DNA of 64,000 nucleotides. Origin: Parafilimonas terrae. GTDB lineage: Bacteria > Bacteroidota > Bacteroidia > Chitinophagales > Chitinophagaceae. The notes under the pieces were generated by a model. The model was not told the DNA's origin. It saw only the letters and a list, made by a program, of their open reading frames with translations, and did no database searches. Below, piece after piece: positions 17,001 to 24,793 of the stretch (position 1 is the first letter of the stretch; each line of letters opens with the position of its first letter). The position numbers and the translations under genes are program-made. The DNA is taken from contig NZ_FOXQ01000011.1 of the NCBI RefSeq assembly GCF_900115755.1, positions 1 through 64,000 on the forward strand, written 5' to 3'.

Positions 17001-20000
17001 AGTAAAAGGCACTACGTTAAACAGCAAGCCTTTAATAGACAACGGCTTTTTAAATAGCCAGCAATTAACAGTTAAGGCCGGCGCACAAACAATTGTACAG
17101 GTTAATGCAAGCGATGCAGATGGCGACCAGCTTACTTACTCGTATTCCAATATTCCATCTTTTGCAAACCTAACAGATAATGGAAACGGAACAGCAACAC
17201 TTGTCTTCAATCCGTTAAGTTCCAATATCGGCACATACAATGGTTTAAAAATTCGTGTTACAGATACACATGGGGGAAAAGACAGCCTCGTATTTAAACT
17301 GGTTGTAAATACGAATACCAGCCCGGTTATAGATTCCATAGCAGATTATACAATAAACGAAGGTGGCCATTTGAATATAACTTTAAATGCAACCGACCCC
17401 AACACTGAACAAACACTTCAATGGTCGGTTAAAGGATTGCCTTCCGGGTATTCAATTTCACCAATCAACAACAGGTCTGCAACATTAACGGTAAAACCGG
17501 GCTACGGTGCATCCGGTATATACAATGCAGAAGTTACTGCGAATGATGGCGCAGGCGGAATAGTAAAACGCAGTTTTACATTAACCGTGTCCGACTACGA
17601 TCCCAATCTTGAAGTTTATATAAGATTCAAGGACCTGAATGATATGGGCACGCCATGGAACAATATAACCTCGGTAAACACTCCGGCTTTAAAAGATAAT
17701 CTTGGCAGAACAACTAATATCGGGTTGAATATGCAAACAAGCTGGTGGTCGGTATGGCATGAAGGCCCTTCAACAGGCAATAACTCCGGTATTTATCCTG
17801 ACAATGTTTTAAAAGACTATTATTATTTCGGAGTTTTCGGTGGCCCTGAAACTGTTACAAGCCAGATTACCGGGCTGGATACTTCAAGAAAATACAGCAT
17901 TAGTTTTTATGCCGGCAGTGTTTGGATAGGTGCTTCAGATAATGGCACTACGGTTTATACAATCGGGTCGCAATCCAAATCTTTATATGTTCAGGGCAAC
18001 ACAACCAACACTGCAGATTTTAATGACATTAAACCTGCAGCAAATGGCACCATTACTTTTACCATGTCAAAAGGCGCTAACACACCTGTTGGCTACGTCA
18101 ATGCCATTACTATAAAATCTTTCTATACAGATTCTACCAGGCCGGTTAAGCCTGCATCTTTACAGGCATCCTATGTTGCAGACCAGGGCGTTAAGCTAAT
18201 ATGGAATGATGTGGCTTATAATGAAACAAAATACCAGGTATATCGTTCACTTGGTTCAGGCGGTGGCTTTACTTTAATAGCAGATAACCTTGCCATAAAT
18301 ACAGAAAGTTATACTGATAATTCTGTATCGGGCAATACCGGCTATTTTTATTTTGTACAAGCCGTAAACAATTCTGGAGCTTCTGTTCCCTCCGATACAG
18401 CAAGTATAGTTACAGCCAATAAAGTACCATCAATAACACCCATAGCCAATGTTTCAATTAAAAATAACCAGCAGAAAAACATTGATATAGTGGCAACAGA
18501 TGATAGCGCTGATAACATTGAACTCAGCGTTGAAAACCTGCCTTCGTTTGCAACGTTTACCGATAATGGAAATGGCACAGGCCGCATCTCCTTAAATCCT
18601 GCAAACGGCATAACAGGAAGGTTCGATAATGTTACAGTAACGGCAACGGATAATAATAATACATCGGGCTCTGTATCATTCAGCATAACGGTAACAGATC
18701 AGAATATTCAGTCTGTTTATATTAATTTTTCAAACGGTGCAACAGCGCCTTCACCATGGAATAATTTTACAGCATGGCCTTCGGCCAATGCGGGAATATC
18801 AGCATTAAAAGATGATGAAAACAATACTACCGGTATTTCTTTAAAGCTTTTAAATGGCTTCCAGGGTAATATTGCAGGCGGCATGCAGCCCGGCACTGAT
18901 TACAATTTATATCCGCAGGAAGTAGTGCGCACAGGCGAATATGAGGGCAGTTCAAGAATTGACTCCATGAAAATTTCAGGGCTTGATCAAACTAAAAAAT
19001 ACAATTTTGTTTTCTTCAACAGCCACGATGATGGATTAAACGGAAACACAAGATTTGAAATAAACGGGCGGGCTGTAACGCTGGATGCTGCTTATAATAT
19101 TAATAAAACGGTGCAGCTAAACGGCATTACGCCCAACAGCGCTGGTGAAGTAACTATAAAAGTATCGAAAGCTGCAGGCGCAGATTATGCTTATATAAAT
19201 TCACTGGTTATTCAAAGTTACAGCAGCTCGCTTCAGCTTCTCGCCCCTGCTGATCTATTCATTAAAGATGTTACCAAAAATACCGTGAAGCTTCAATGGG
19301 CAGACAGAAGTTTTGATGAAACAGGCTTTGAAATATGGCGTGCATCAGACAGCAATGCAGTATATACTTTGCAGAAAACAGTGGCTGCAAATATTACGGA
19401 GTTTACAGATTCAAATTTGCTTTCCGGCAAAACCTATTATTATTCAGTAAAAGCTGTAAAATCAGGAGCGCAATCAGGCTTTTGCAATGTAGTTGCCGCC
19501 ACCACTTACACACAGGTTATTTATGTGAATTTCACCTTTCAGAACCAGGCAAATGTTCCGTGGAATAATACATCAGCATTGCCCGAAGATGGCTTAACAT
19601 GGAATAATCTTTTAGATGATGCAGGCATTCCATCATCCATCAATTTGCAGCAAAAAGGTGTTTTTGCAGGCATATATGCACCGGGCATGAACACAGGTAA
19701 CAATTCCGGTGTGTTCCCTGATAAAGTTTTGGCAGATAGTTATGGATTATTTACAGGGCAAAGCGCAACCATGAAAGTAACAGGCCTGAATGTTAATCTC
19801 AAATATGATTTTACATTCTTTGCAAGTTCGCAGGCTGGAGGAGATGTGAATTCAGGTTATACGGTTAATGGTAAAAAAGCAGTACTGAATGCTTCGCTAA
19901 ACACCAAAGGCACTATAACGGTTTATAATGTTCAGCCGGATGAAAATGGTGAAGCAATTATTACCATTGCACCTAATACGCTTACCTCGCAGTTTGGCTT

Positions 20001-20406
20001 GCTTGGTGCGCTTTTAATTAAAGAACATGAAGCTTCCGGCAATGCGCCTTCAACAGATCATACATCAGCAGCAGCAACGCCTATTGCTGCTGTAAGCAAA
20101 GCTGCCGGAACATCTTCTTTGCAGGCGGCTGATATAATTACAGAGAATAAAGTTGTTGCTTATCCAAATCCTTTTGTAAATGATTTTACAGTGAATTTAT
20201 CTTTAAGCAAACCGGATAATATCAGGATTGAATTGTATTCTATCAATGGTTTGCTTATTTTAAATAAAAACATTGGAAACCTTCCGGAAGGAAAACATAG
20301 CTTTAAAATCAATCCTGATGTTAGCATAAAACCAGGCACTTATATTTTAAAAGTATTGCACAGGAACACAAATGCCGCCAGCTATTTTAAATTATTAAAG
20401 CAGTAA
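14074..20406 (+). CDS. giant secreted multidomain esterase with type IX secretion sorting tail
   Basis: The 2110-residue protein has a Sec signal peptide ending near residue 25 (VKAQS). An alpha/beta-hydrolase (feruloyl/PHB-depolymerase-like esterase) spans about 70-290, with the nucleophile in VNGLSSGGQ (Ser179), an Asp near 230 (GELDGS) and a His near 262 (TAHSTW). Next come an Ig-like stretch, FN3 domains (about 454-555, 555-640), a PA14 domain (about 645-785, with TFTTNSDDGSKFWLN), two more FN3 (about 790-980), two cadherin-like domains (about 985-1170), three copies of an unnamed module (about 1173-1360, 1547-1720, 1810-1985) alternating with FN3/Ig units, and a C-terminal sorting domain (about 2025-2110, AYPNPFVNDF). 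The tail marks surface display by the T9SS. Substrate is probably a plant or microbial polysaccharide ester, by inference. Confidence 0.88.
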   Translation: MKQNFTLVFLLLVLFLAGFHKNVKAQSVLNPNDPVINYDPQNPPAEPPYGQIGKWVRTKNVSWNSDSYKAYIYEGSCFRLKFPKSYNPTANDGKKYPMAIVFHGGGESGPITDNETQLYHGGKPYMDAVDNGTFDGYVLFMQSQGFWGVTSYQRIIDIIDYMVQYNKLDPFCMSVNGLSSGGQASWEMILNYPDYIGASLPMSNVSIGYKEPSVVNKLKFTPIWNFQGELDGSPSPSTAQQVRDAMVAAGANYRYSEYANTAHSTWDRAFAEPDFFPFMLRGYSSNPWVLYGRTGFCTSDAINVTIGVAPGFDKYEWRKDGNLINNATGNTITATSFGVYEARVLRGTLWSDWSHIPVNIHITPPTKAPPIKVSGLMSNVIVSGDGKDYVNLEIPDSGYTSYAWKKVGSGTVLGTERIFKATEPGNYTVAVTKEYSCSSVPSDPFLVVNASGQHAPSPATNLVANANSGTEVLLTWLDNPHPQYNETAFEIYRSQSAEGQYNYIGKTSAGSLEYTDATASPGVNYYYRVRAINNNGAAEMSNIANTATTADNIAPTAPGNLQIVYTTNSSIKISWNSSTDNIGVANYQVYVNNQKSYTTTDTTFLISGLKTGKRYTIYIKAADSSGNVSSQSEIKSAAAVLNGLVYKYYEGYWRNVPDFNTLMPLETGITPNINLKPARRQPQLAFLWQGYINIPVDGTYTFTTNSDDGSKFWLNEYDPGIKPFINNDDGVRRSAKSKSNTIQLKKGLYPISLAYFQNKGPRTMQLAWACKELFGNTTKRIIANAYFKSNYVPEGTAPNKPLNLTATATSFDKIKLTWTDNSNNETGFQVYRKVVNGTQTIIYTTGAGVSSFIDSGLNPRTKYIYRINAVNGFGTSAKTPLVNAITKALPAIKTPTFFKVSTLSSSSIKLTWKDNNTTEANYRVLRSVSDSLHFKLAAVLPQNSNAYTDSNLYGNMVYYYKVEAINDLAASPATVAVKGTTLNSKPLIDNGFLNSQQLTVKAGAQTIVQVNASDADGDQLTYSYSNIPSFANLTDNGNGTATLVFNPLSSNIGTYNGLKIRVTDTHGGKDSLVFKLVVNTNTSPVIDSIADYTINEGGHLNITLNATDPNTEQTLQWSVKGLPSGYSISPINNRSATLTVKPGYGASGIYNAEVTANDGAGGIVKRSFTLTVSDYDPNLEVYIRFKDLNDMGTPWNNITSVNTPALKDNLGRTTNIGLNMQTSWWSVWHEGPSTGNNSGIYPDNVLKDYYYFGVFGGPETVTSQITGLDTSRKYSISFYAGSVWIGASDNGTTVYTIGSQSKSLYVQGNTTNTADFNDIKPAANGTITFTMSKGANTPVGYVNAITIKSFYTDSTRPVKPASLQASYVADQGVKLIWNDVAYNETKYQVYRSLGSGGGFTLIADNLAINTESYTDNSVSGNTGYFYFVQAVNNSGASVPSDTASIVTANKVPSITPIANVSIKNNQQKNIDIVATDDSADNIELSVENLPSFATFTDNGNGTGRISLNPANGITGRFDNVTVTATDNNNTSGSVSFSITVTDQNIQSVYINFSNGATAPSPWNNFTAWPSANAGISALKDDENNTTGISLKLLNGFQGNIAGGMQPGTDYNLYPQEVVRTGEYEGSSRIDSMKISGLDQTKKYNFVFFNSHDDGLNGNTRFEINGRAVTLDAAYNINKTVQLNGITPNSAGEVTIKVSKAAGADYAYINSLVIQSYSSSLQLLAPADLFIKDVTKNTVKLQWADRSFDETGFEIWRASDSNAVYTLQKTVAANITEFTDSNLLSGKTYYYSVKAVKSGAQSGFCNVVAATTYTQVIYVNFTFQNQANVPWNNTSALPEDGLTWNNLLDDAGIPSSINLQQKGVFAGIYAPGMNTGNNSGVFPDKVLADSYGLFTGQSATMKVTGLNVNLKYDFTFFASSQAGGDVNSGYTVNGKKAVLNASLNTKGTITVYNVQPDENGEAIITIAPNTLTSQFGLLGALLIKEHEASGNAPSTDHTSAAATPIAAVSKAAGTSSLQAADIITENKVVAYPNPFVNDFTVNLSLSKPDNIRIELYSINGLLILNKNIGNLPEGKHSFKINPDVSIKPGTYILKVLHRNTNAASYFKLLKQ

Positions 20407-20433
20407 TTGCAGCACGGAATTAAATTGATAAAA

Positions 20434-20468
20434 AATGCTGCCTTCAAATTGAAGGCAGCATTTTTTAT
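20434..20468. terminator. strong bidirectional intrinsic terminator
   Basis: AATGCTGCCTTC and GAAGGCAGCATT form a perfect 12-bp stem with a five-base loop, followed by TTTTTT on the plus strand and preceded by AAAAA. It separates the convergent genes ending at 20406 and 20486. Confidence 0.88.
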
Positions 20469-20485
20469 TCGCTTTGCCTGGTTAA

Positions 20486-21043
20486 TTAAACTGCATTTGC
20501 AAAACGCCATCTTGCAAATGCCAGCAATACCAGCGAGCCTGTCCTGCTGTCATTTTTGTTTTCTTTCCAAAAGCCCACTGTCTTACTTTTTCCTGCAACC
20601 ATGGCAATTTTTTCTCCCTGCTCCCGGCCTTCTGCAGAATAAAAAAGTGCAAGCGAATTATTGCCTGCTTTCTGCAATTGTAAAAGTTCTTTTACAGGTA
20701 TTGCCATTCCTTTATCAGCGCCTTTGGCATTGGCAAATTTCCATTCTTTTATTTTATTGCCACTTGCATCTTTTAAGGTTATAACCCTGTTGCTGGCCAG
20801 CCTTTCAGGTGCGTTGCATTGATAATAATAAATAACAAGTTGCTCATTACTGTTTGCCTGGCTTACCGGCAAATTATTAATACTTAAAGGCTGGTTTAAT
20901 GCCCGTTTTAAAACGAGTTTTTTGCCAATATAAATTTCATAATAATCAAGCCCTGCATTGGCCTGTACCATAAATGCAGTGAGGCAGATGGCTGTAAACA
21001 AACCTGCTTTCAGCGCTGCTTTTTTGAAGAACAAATTTTTCAT
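20486..21043 (-). CDS. secreted protein of unknown function
   Basis: From the ATG at 21041-21043 the product is 185 residues. It starts MKNLFFKKAALKAGLFTAIC with a clear signal peptide cleaved after VQANA. The mature part holds GLDYYEIYIGKKLVLKRALN, the phrase EQLVIYYYQCNAPE and a tail ending ARWRFANAV. No catalytic motif or lipobox is seen. I recognise it only as a Bacteroidota secreted-protein type of unknown role. An upstream in-frame start at 21175 would add 44 residues without signal character and is rejected. It is divergent from the LytS/LytTR pair, so it may be their target. Confidence 0.75.
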   Translation of the reverse strand: MKNLFFKKAALKAGLFTAICLTAFMVQANAGLDYYEIYIGKKLVLKRALNQPLSINNLPVSQANSNEQLVIYYYQCNAPERLASNRVITLKDASGNKIKEWKFANAKGADKGMAIPVKELLQLQKAGNNSLALFYSAEGREQGEKIAMVAGKSKTVGFWKENKNDSRTGSLVLLAFARWRFANAV

Positions 21044-21170
21044 GATCAGATATTTTACGATGAACAATAAATTGTTTATCAAAGTAAATGCGTGGTATTG
21101 CCTGGAAATAATTTGTTTGATTAACTGCATCATAATCTTGATGTATTGCTTTATCATGAAAACGCTGCGA

Positions 21171-21208
21171 TGCATTATTGCATTTCATCATGCAAAACCT
21201 GCATTTTG
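21171..21208. promoter_or_regulatory. cluster of TGCA repeats between the secreted protein and LytS
   Basis: TGCA occurs at 21171, 21179, 21191 and 21200, and the central part TTGCAT-6 bases-ATGCAA is a perfect inverted repeat. It lies between divergent genes and 45-80 bases before the kinase ATG. LytTR-type regulators bind short repeats near promoters, so this is a candidate site, by inference. Confidence 0.35.
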
Positions 21209-21252
21209 AATAAAGGACGGCGGCATGCTGCAAATTGTTTATAATTTTAAGA

Positions 21253-22272
21253 ATGCATCTTTTCAGCAGATATAAGATTGATCATATTATATTCTGGACT
21301 ATTACAACGGTATTTTACGCTTATGTAACCACAGATGTTTTGCAAAAGGCAGGCGCATGGCATTACTGGCTGAATATTTTTATCCGCAATGCACTGCTAA
21401 TGCTTATTTGTTATACAAATATTTATTACCTGTTTCCTTCCTTTTTTAAAAAAGGCAAATACATTTTATATGGCGTGCTCGTTTTATGCTGCCTGGTCTT
21501 TTTTACCGTGTTTAAAAATTTACACGACACATGGTTGCATGGTTATATAGCAGGTAATGTTCAGAAGCAAAATTTCTTTTACAATACCTTTTATAATTTT
21601 TCCGTCGCCTTTTTCTATATGTGTTTTACCATGGCGCTTATATTAAGCAAGAACTGGTATAAGCAACATTTGTTATTACAGAAGATACAAGTGGAAAATC
21701 TTGAAACGGAGTTACGTTATCTCAAGGCGCAAATAAACCCGCACTTTCTTTTTAATTCCATCAACACTATTTATTTCCAGATTGACAAGCATAATGCAGC
21801 GGCGCGTTCATCACTGCAAAAATTTTCTGAACTGCTGCGCTACCAGTTGTATGAATGCAATGAAGAGCAGGTTGCTATTGAAAAAGAAATTGAATATTTA
21901 AAAAGCTATATCGATCTGCAGCGTTTGCGCAGGCAAAATAATTATCACATTTGTTTTGAAGTTGATGAAGGTGTACGCAATTTTTCCATCGCGCCATTAT
22001 TACTTATGCCTTTTGTTGAAAATGCTTTCAAGCATGTTTCCCGCCATACAGATAAGCCTAACAGTATAAAGATTTGTTTATGCAGGCGGGACAATTTATT
22101 GCTTTTTAATGTTGTAAATTCAAAAAGCAATAATCAATTAACAGCAAAAGAAGGCATAGGGTTAAAAAATGTGAAACGAAGATTGGAATTATTATATGCA
22201 AGCAGATATGAGCTTAAAATAAATGATGAGTCATCAACTTATACTGTTCATTTAAAATTGCAATTGTTATGA
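21253..22272 (+). CDS. LytS-type sensor histidine kinase (His_kinase family)
   Basis: From the ATG at 21253 the product is 339 residues. Four hydrophobic segments fill about residues 8-135 (FWTITTVFYAYVTT, NALLMLICYTNIYYLF, ILYGVLVLCCLVFF, FSVAFFYMCFTMALIL). A coiled-coil linker follows, then the LytS/YehU-type kinase core with LKAQINPHFLFNSINTIYF (phospho-His in NPHFLFN), LLLMPFVENAFKHV and GIGLKNVKRRLELLY. The sequence overlaps the next gene by four bases (ATGA), so the two are coupled. There is no periplasmic ligand domain, and the signal is probably sensed in the membrane. In Bacteroidota such pairs usually control a neighbouring exporter or envelope gene; here only the small secreted protein is adjacent. 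Confidence 0.92.
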   Translation: MHLFSRYKIDHIIFWTITTVFYAYVTTDVLQKAGAWHYWLNIFIRNALLMLICYTNIYYLFPSFFKKGKYILYGVLVLCCLVFFTVFKNLHDTWLHGYIAGNVQKQNFFYNTFYNFSVAFFYMCFTMALILSKNWYKQHLLLQKIQVENLETELRYLKAQINPHFLFNSINTIYFQIDKHNAAARSSLQKFSELLRYQLYECNEEQVAIEKEIEYLKSYIDLQRLRRQNNYHICFEVDEGVRNFSIAPLLLMPFVENAFKHVSRHTDKPNSIKICLCRRDNLLLFNVVNSKSNNQLTAKEGIGLKNVKRRLELLYASRYELKINDESSTYTVHLKLQLL

Positions 22273-22982
22273 TAAAATGCATAATAGTTGATGATGAACC
22301 GCTTGCCCAAAAGGGACTAAAAGAATACATTGAAGAAGTGGATTTCTTAGAACTTATTGGTGTGTGCGATACTGCTATGCAGGCATATCCTTTTATAAAC
22401 AAAGGCGAAGCCGATCTTATTTTGCTTGATATAGAAATGCCTGGATTATCGGGCATTGATTTTTTAAAATCATTGCACTATATGCCGGCTGTTATATTTA
22501 CAACTGCATATCCGCAATATGCTTTGCAGGGCTATGACCTGGATATAATTGATTATCTCGTAAAACCCATATCATTCCAGCGGTTTTTAAAAGCAGTTAC
22601 CAAAGCCAAATACTTTTTGGCTGATAAAATAAAAGATGCTTCACAAGCAGCAGATGAAAATGATTATTTCTTTTTAAAAGTTAACCAACAGGTTGAAAAA
22701 ATATTTTTTAAAGATGTCTTGTTTGTTGAAGCCATGCAGAATTATGTTGCAGTTCATCTCAATAACAAAAAGCTGATCAGTTATATCACAATTTCAAACA
22801 TGGAAAAACGGTTGCCTGCCAATCTTTTTATGCGCATACATAAATCTTATATAGCAGCGCTGCATAAAATAGATTCCATATCGGGCAACAAAATAATTAT
22901 TCGTATACATACATTGCCTTTAAGCCGCAATACAAAAGAAAAACTGATGCAGGCCGTAAATGGCAAACTTGTAAAGAGGTAA
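22269..22982 (+). CDS. LytTR-family response regulator
   Basis: The 237-residue protein has a receiver domain with the acidic pair in VDDEPLAQKG, the phospho-acceptor Asp in LILLDIEMPGLSGI and the conserved Lys in YLVKPISFQRF. A C-terminal LytTR DNA-binding domain follows, with FFLKVNQQVEKIFFKDVLFV, YVAVHLNNKKLI, MRIHKSYIAAL and the final LPLSRNTKEKL. It shares four bases with the upstream kinase gene. The family binds direct repeats near promoters; the TGCA cluster at 21171-21208 is a plausible but unproven site. Confidence 0.94.
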   Translation: MIKCIIVDDEPLAQKGLKEYIEEVDFLELIGVCDTAMQAYPFINKGEADLILLDIEMPGLSGIDFLKSLHYMPAVIFTTAYPQYALQGYDLDIIDYLVKPISFQRFLKAVTKAKYFLADKIKDASQAADENDYFFLKVNQQVEKIFFKDVLFVEAMQNYVAVHLNNKKLISYITISNMEKRLPANLFMRIHKSYIAALHKIDSISGNKIIIRIHTLPLSRNTKEKLMQAVNGKLVKR

Positions 22983-22997
22983 TTCTTTGTGCTTAAA

Positions 22998-23684
22998 TTA
23001 ACGGGTGAGCGTCTTTAAACCTTCTTCATTAATTATTGCAATGTCTTTACCATTTGTTTTAATCAACCCGGTTTCTGTAAACTCTGTCATTAATTTATAC
23101 ACCGATTCGTAAGCGGTGCCTATAAATGCTGAAATATCCTGGCGGGAAATAGTAAAAGCAATATAACCTTCAGTGTTTACACCAAACTTATCCTGAAGCT
23201 CTAATAAAGCTTTGGCTGCACGGCCTTTTACGGACAAGTGTGCCAGGTCGCGCATGCGCTGTTCTGAAAGCTGTAATTCATCTGCCATAAACATCATAAA
23301 ATCATACATAAATTGTGTGTTCACTTTAAGCGTTGCGACAAAAAAATCGAGGCTCAAAAAGCAGATGGTGCAATTCGTTAAAGCAGTTGCCGTAATGGGA
23401 TAAGAAATATTATTTGTTGAAAGCCCGCGGTGGCCAACGATATCATAATTATGCGCAAACCGCAGTATAAGCTCTTTATCTTTGCCCCAATGTTTATGCA
23501 CTTTTATCACACCTTCCAGCATAAAATAAACACCTTCAACTTTATCGCCTTCTTTAAATAAGATTTCTCCTTTTTTATAATGAATAATTTCACGGTTAGC
23601 ATCTAATGCAGGCCGCCATTCTTTAAGGCATTTTTGATAAAGAAAAGAATCGGCTGCATCAAAATTACCTTTATGTTTTTTCAT
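22998..23684 (-). CDS. Crp/Fnr-family transcription regulator
   Basis: The 228-residue protein has an N-terminal cyclic-nucleotide-binding-type beta barrel (IIHYKKGEILFKEGDKVEGV, YFMLEGVIKVHKHWG) and a C-terminal winged helix with the recognition region ISRQDISAFIGTAYESVYKL. There is no N-terminal Cys cluster, so it is not a classical [4Fe-4S] Fnr. The cAMP-contact Arg-Ser pair of Crp is also not evident, so the ligand is unknown. It is convergent with the LytTR gene and upstream of the cobA/nirBD region. Control of nitrite assimilation by this regulator is suggested only by position. Confidence 0.9.
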   Translation of the reverse strand: MKKHKGNFDAADSFLYQKCLKEWRPALDANREIIHYKKGEILFKEGDKVEGVYFMLEGVIKVHKHWGKDKELILRFAHNYDIVGHRGLSTNNISYPITATALTNCTICFLSLDFFVATLKVNTQFMYDFMMFMADELQLSEQRMRDLAHLSVKGRAAKALLELQDKFGVNTEGYIAFTISRQDISAFIGTAYESVYKLMTEFTETGLIKTNGKDIAIINEEGLKTLTR

Positions 23685-23790
23685 GCGGATAAAGATAAAC
23701 AGGAAGTATGTTTTTGTGGGCAGGATGTAGATCCAATATAAAATTGCAGTTAAATGAGTTTTTGGGAAATTACCTGGCCCTTCTTCTAAC

Positions 23791-23862
23791 CATGTAAGGC
23801 ATGTAAGCGGATGTCAGCAATTTGTAGTAATGTTTTCTTACGTTTCTAACATCGCTTACATG
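23791..23862 (-). repeat. long imperfect hairpin overlapping the cobA stop codon
   Basis: CATGTAAGCGGATGT at 23800-23814 is the inverted match, with one extra G, of ACATCGCTTACATG at 23849-23862. The loop is 34 bases. A second direct copy of CATGTAAG lies at 23791. The 3' arm contains the TAA stop of cobA (23856-23858). There is no T run, so it may be a mRNA-stabilising hairpin rather than a terminator. Confidence 0.55.
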
Positions 23863-24617
23863 GGCGCACTTATATTTATCAAATCAGGAATTGCAGAAAA
23901 TAATTTTGATTTTAAATTCACCACTTCTCCAATTATAATTACAGCCGGGTTTTCGAGCGCTGCATGTTGTGCCCTGAAATAAATATCCCTCACTTTTCCC
24001 GTAACCATTTTTGATTGAGGTGTAGTGCCATTTTGAATAATGGCAACAGCGGTTTCACCTTTACCATACCCGGTAAATATTTCCATTATGGCTTCCAGTT
24101 TGCTCATCGCCATTAATATAATAACTGTGGCCGTTGACTGCGCTGCAAGTTTTATATCGTTTGATAATTCACCGCTGCGCGTAGTGCCGGTAACCACCCA
24201 AAAGCTTTCACTTATACCGCGGCAGGTAAGCGGTATCATTTCGGAGGCCGGCGCCGCCAGTGCGCTGGATATGCCGGGCACCATTTCCACTTCCATACCT
24301 GCTTCAACAGCAGCGTCAATTTCTTCCTGCGCCCGGCCAAATACAAATGGGTCACCGCCCTTAAGCCGTACTATATTATTGTATTTTGTACCATACTCTA
24401 TAATAAGATGGTTTATCTCCTGCTGACTCAATACATGGCAACCATATCGCTTGCCCACAAATATTTTTTCAGCTGCATTAAGTGCGTATTCCAGCAGTGC
24501 TTCATTAGCCAGTGCATCATACAATATCACGTCGGCCCGCTGTAAAATTTTTATGGCTTTTAAAGTGATAAGTTCAGGATCGCCCGGACCTGCACCAATC
24601 AATATAAGTTTACTCAT
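23856..24617 (-). CDS. cobA: uroporphyrinogen-III C-methyltransferase
   Basis: The 253-residue SUMT makes precorrin-2 from uroporphyrinogen III, the first step to siroheme. The N-terminal SAM-binding signature GAGPGDPELITLKAIKIL is complete. RLKGGDPFVFGRAQEEIDAA, VEMVPGISSALAAPASEMIP and PLTCRGISESF are the other family motifs. Length is that of a stand-alone SUMT, without the CysG dehydrogenase/ferrochelatase part, which must be encoded elsewhere. It is divergent from nirB, whose product needs siroheme, and the two share a 176-base promoter region with paired palindromes. Confidence 0.95.
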   Translation of the reverse strand: MSKLILIGAGPGDPELITLKAIKILQRADVILYDALANEALLEYALNAAEKIFVGKRYGCHVLSQQEINHLIIEYGTKYNNIVRLKGGDPFVFGRAQEEIDAAVEAGMEVEMVPGISSALAAPASEMIPLTCRGISESFWVVTGTTRSGELSNDIKLAAQSTATVIILMAMSKLEAIMEIFTGYGKGETAVAIIQNGTTPQSKMVTGKVRDIYFRAQHAALENPAVIIIGEVVNLKSKLFSAIPDLINISAPM

Positions 24618-24698
24618 ATTAATATTATTTTAAAAAATATATAATATTTTATAGCACTAAATTAAAAATTATATTGAAAAACATATTACTTTCACAAT

Positions 24699-24750
24699 AT
24701 TATTTAAATAATAATATGATTGATTAATTCAATTTTATTATTTAAATAAC
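24699..24750. promoter_or_regulatory. paired palindromic sites between cobA and nirB
   Basis: A perfect 14-base palindrome ATTATTTAAATAAT lies at 24699-24712, and a 13/14 copy at 24737-24750. The two are centred 38 bases apart. Both share TTATTTAAATAA. They sit about 45 and 85 bases before the nirB ATG and 82 and 120 bases before the cobA start, where a regulator could control both directions. The region is very AT-rich, so chance is possible. Confidence 0.5.
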
Positions 24751-24793
24751 ACGATTGTTTGCCAATTATAAATATTAATAAAAATTATACTGT

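Noticed and set aside
20407-20784. Plus-strand open frame of 125 codons after the giant esterase
   Set aside because: It begins immediately at the esterase stop, crosses a terminator and is antisense to the secreted-protein gene.
24699-24750. Twin palindromes as CRISPR or transposon ends
   Set aside because: Only two short AT-rich copies in a promoter region, with no spacers, target duplication or transposase.
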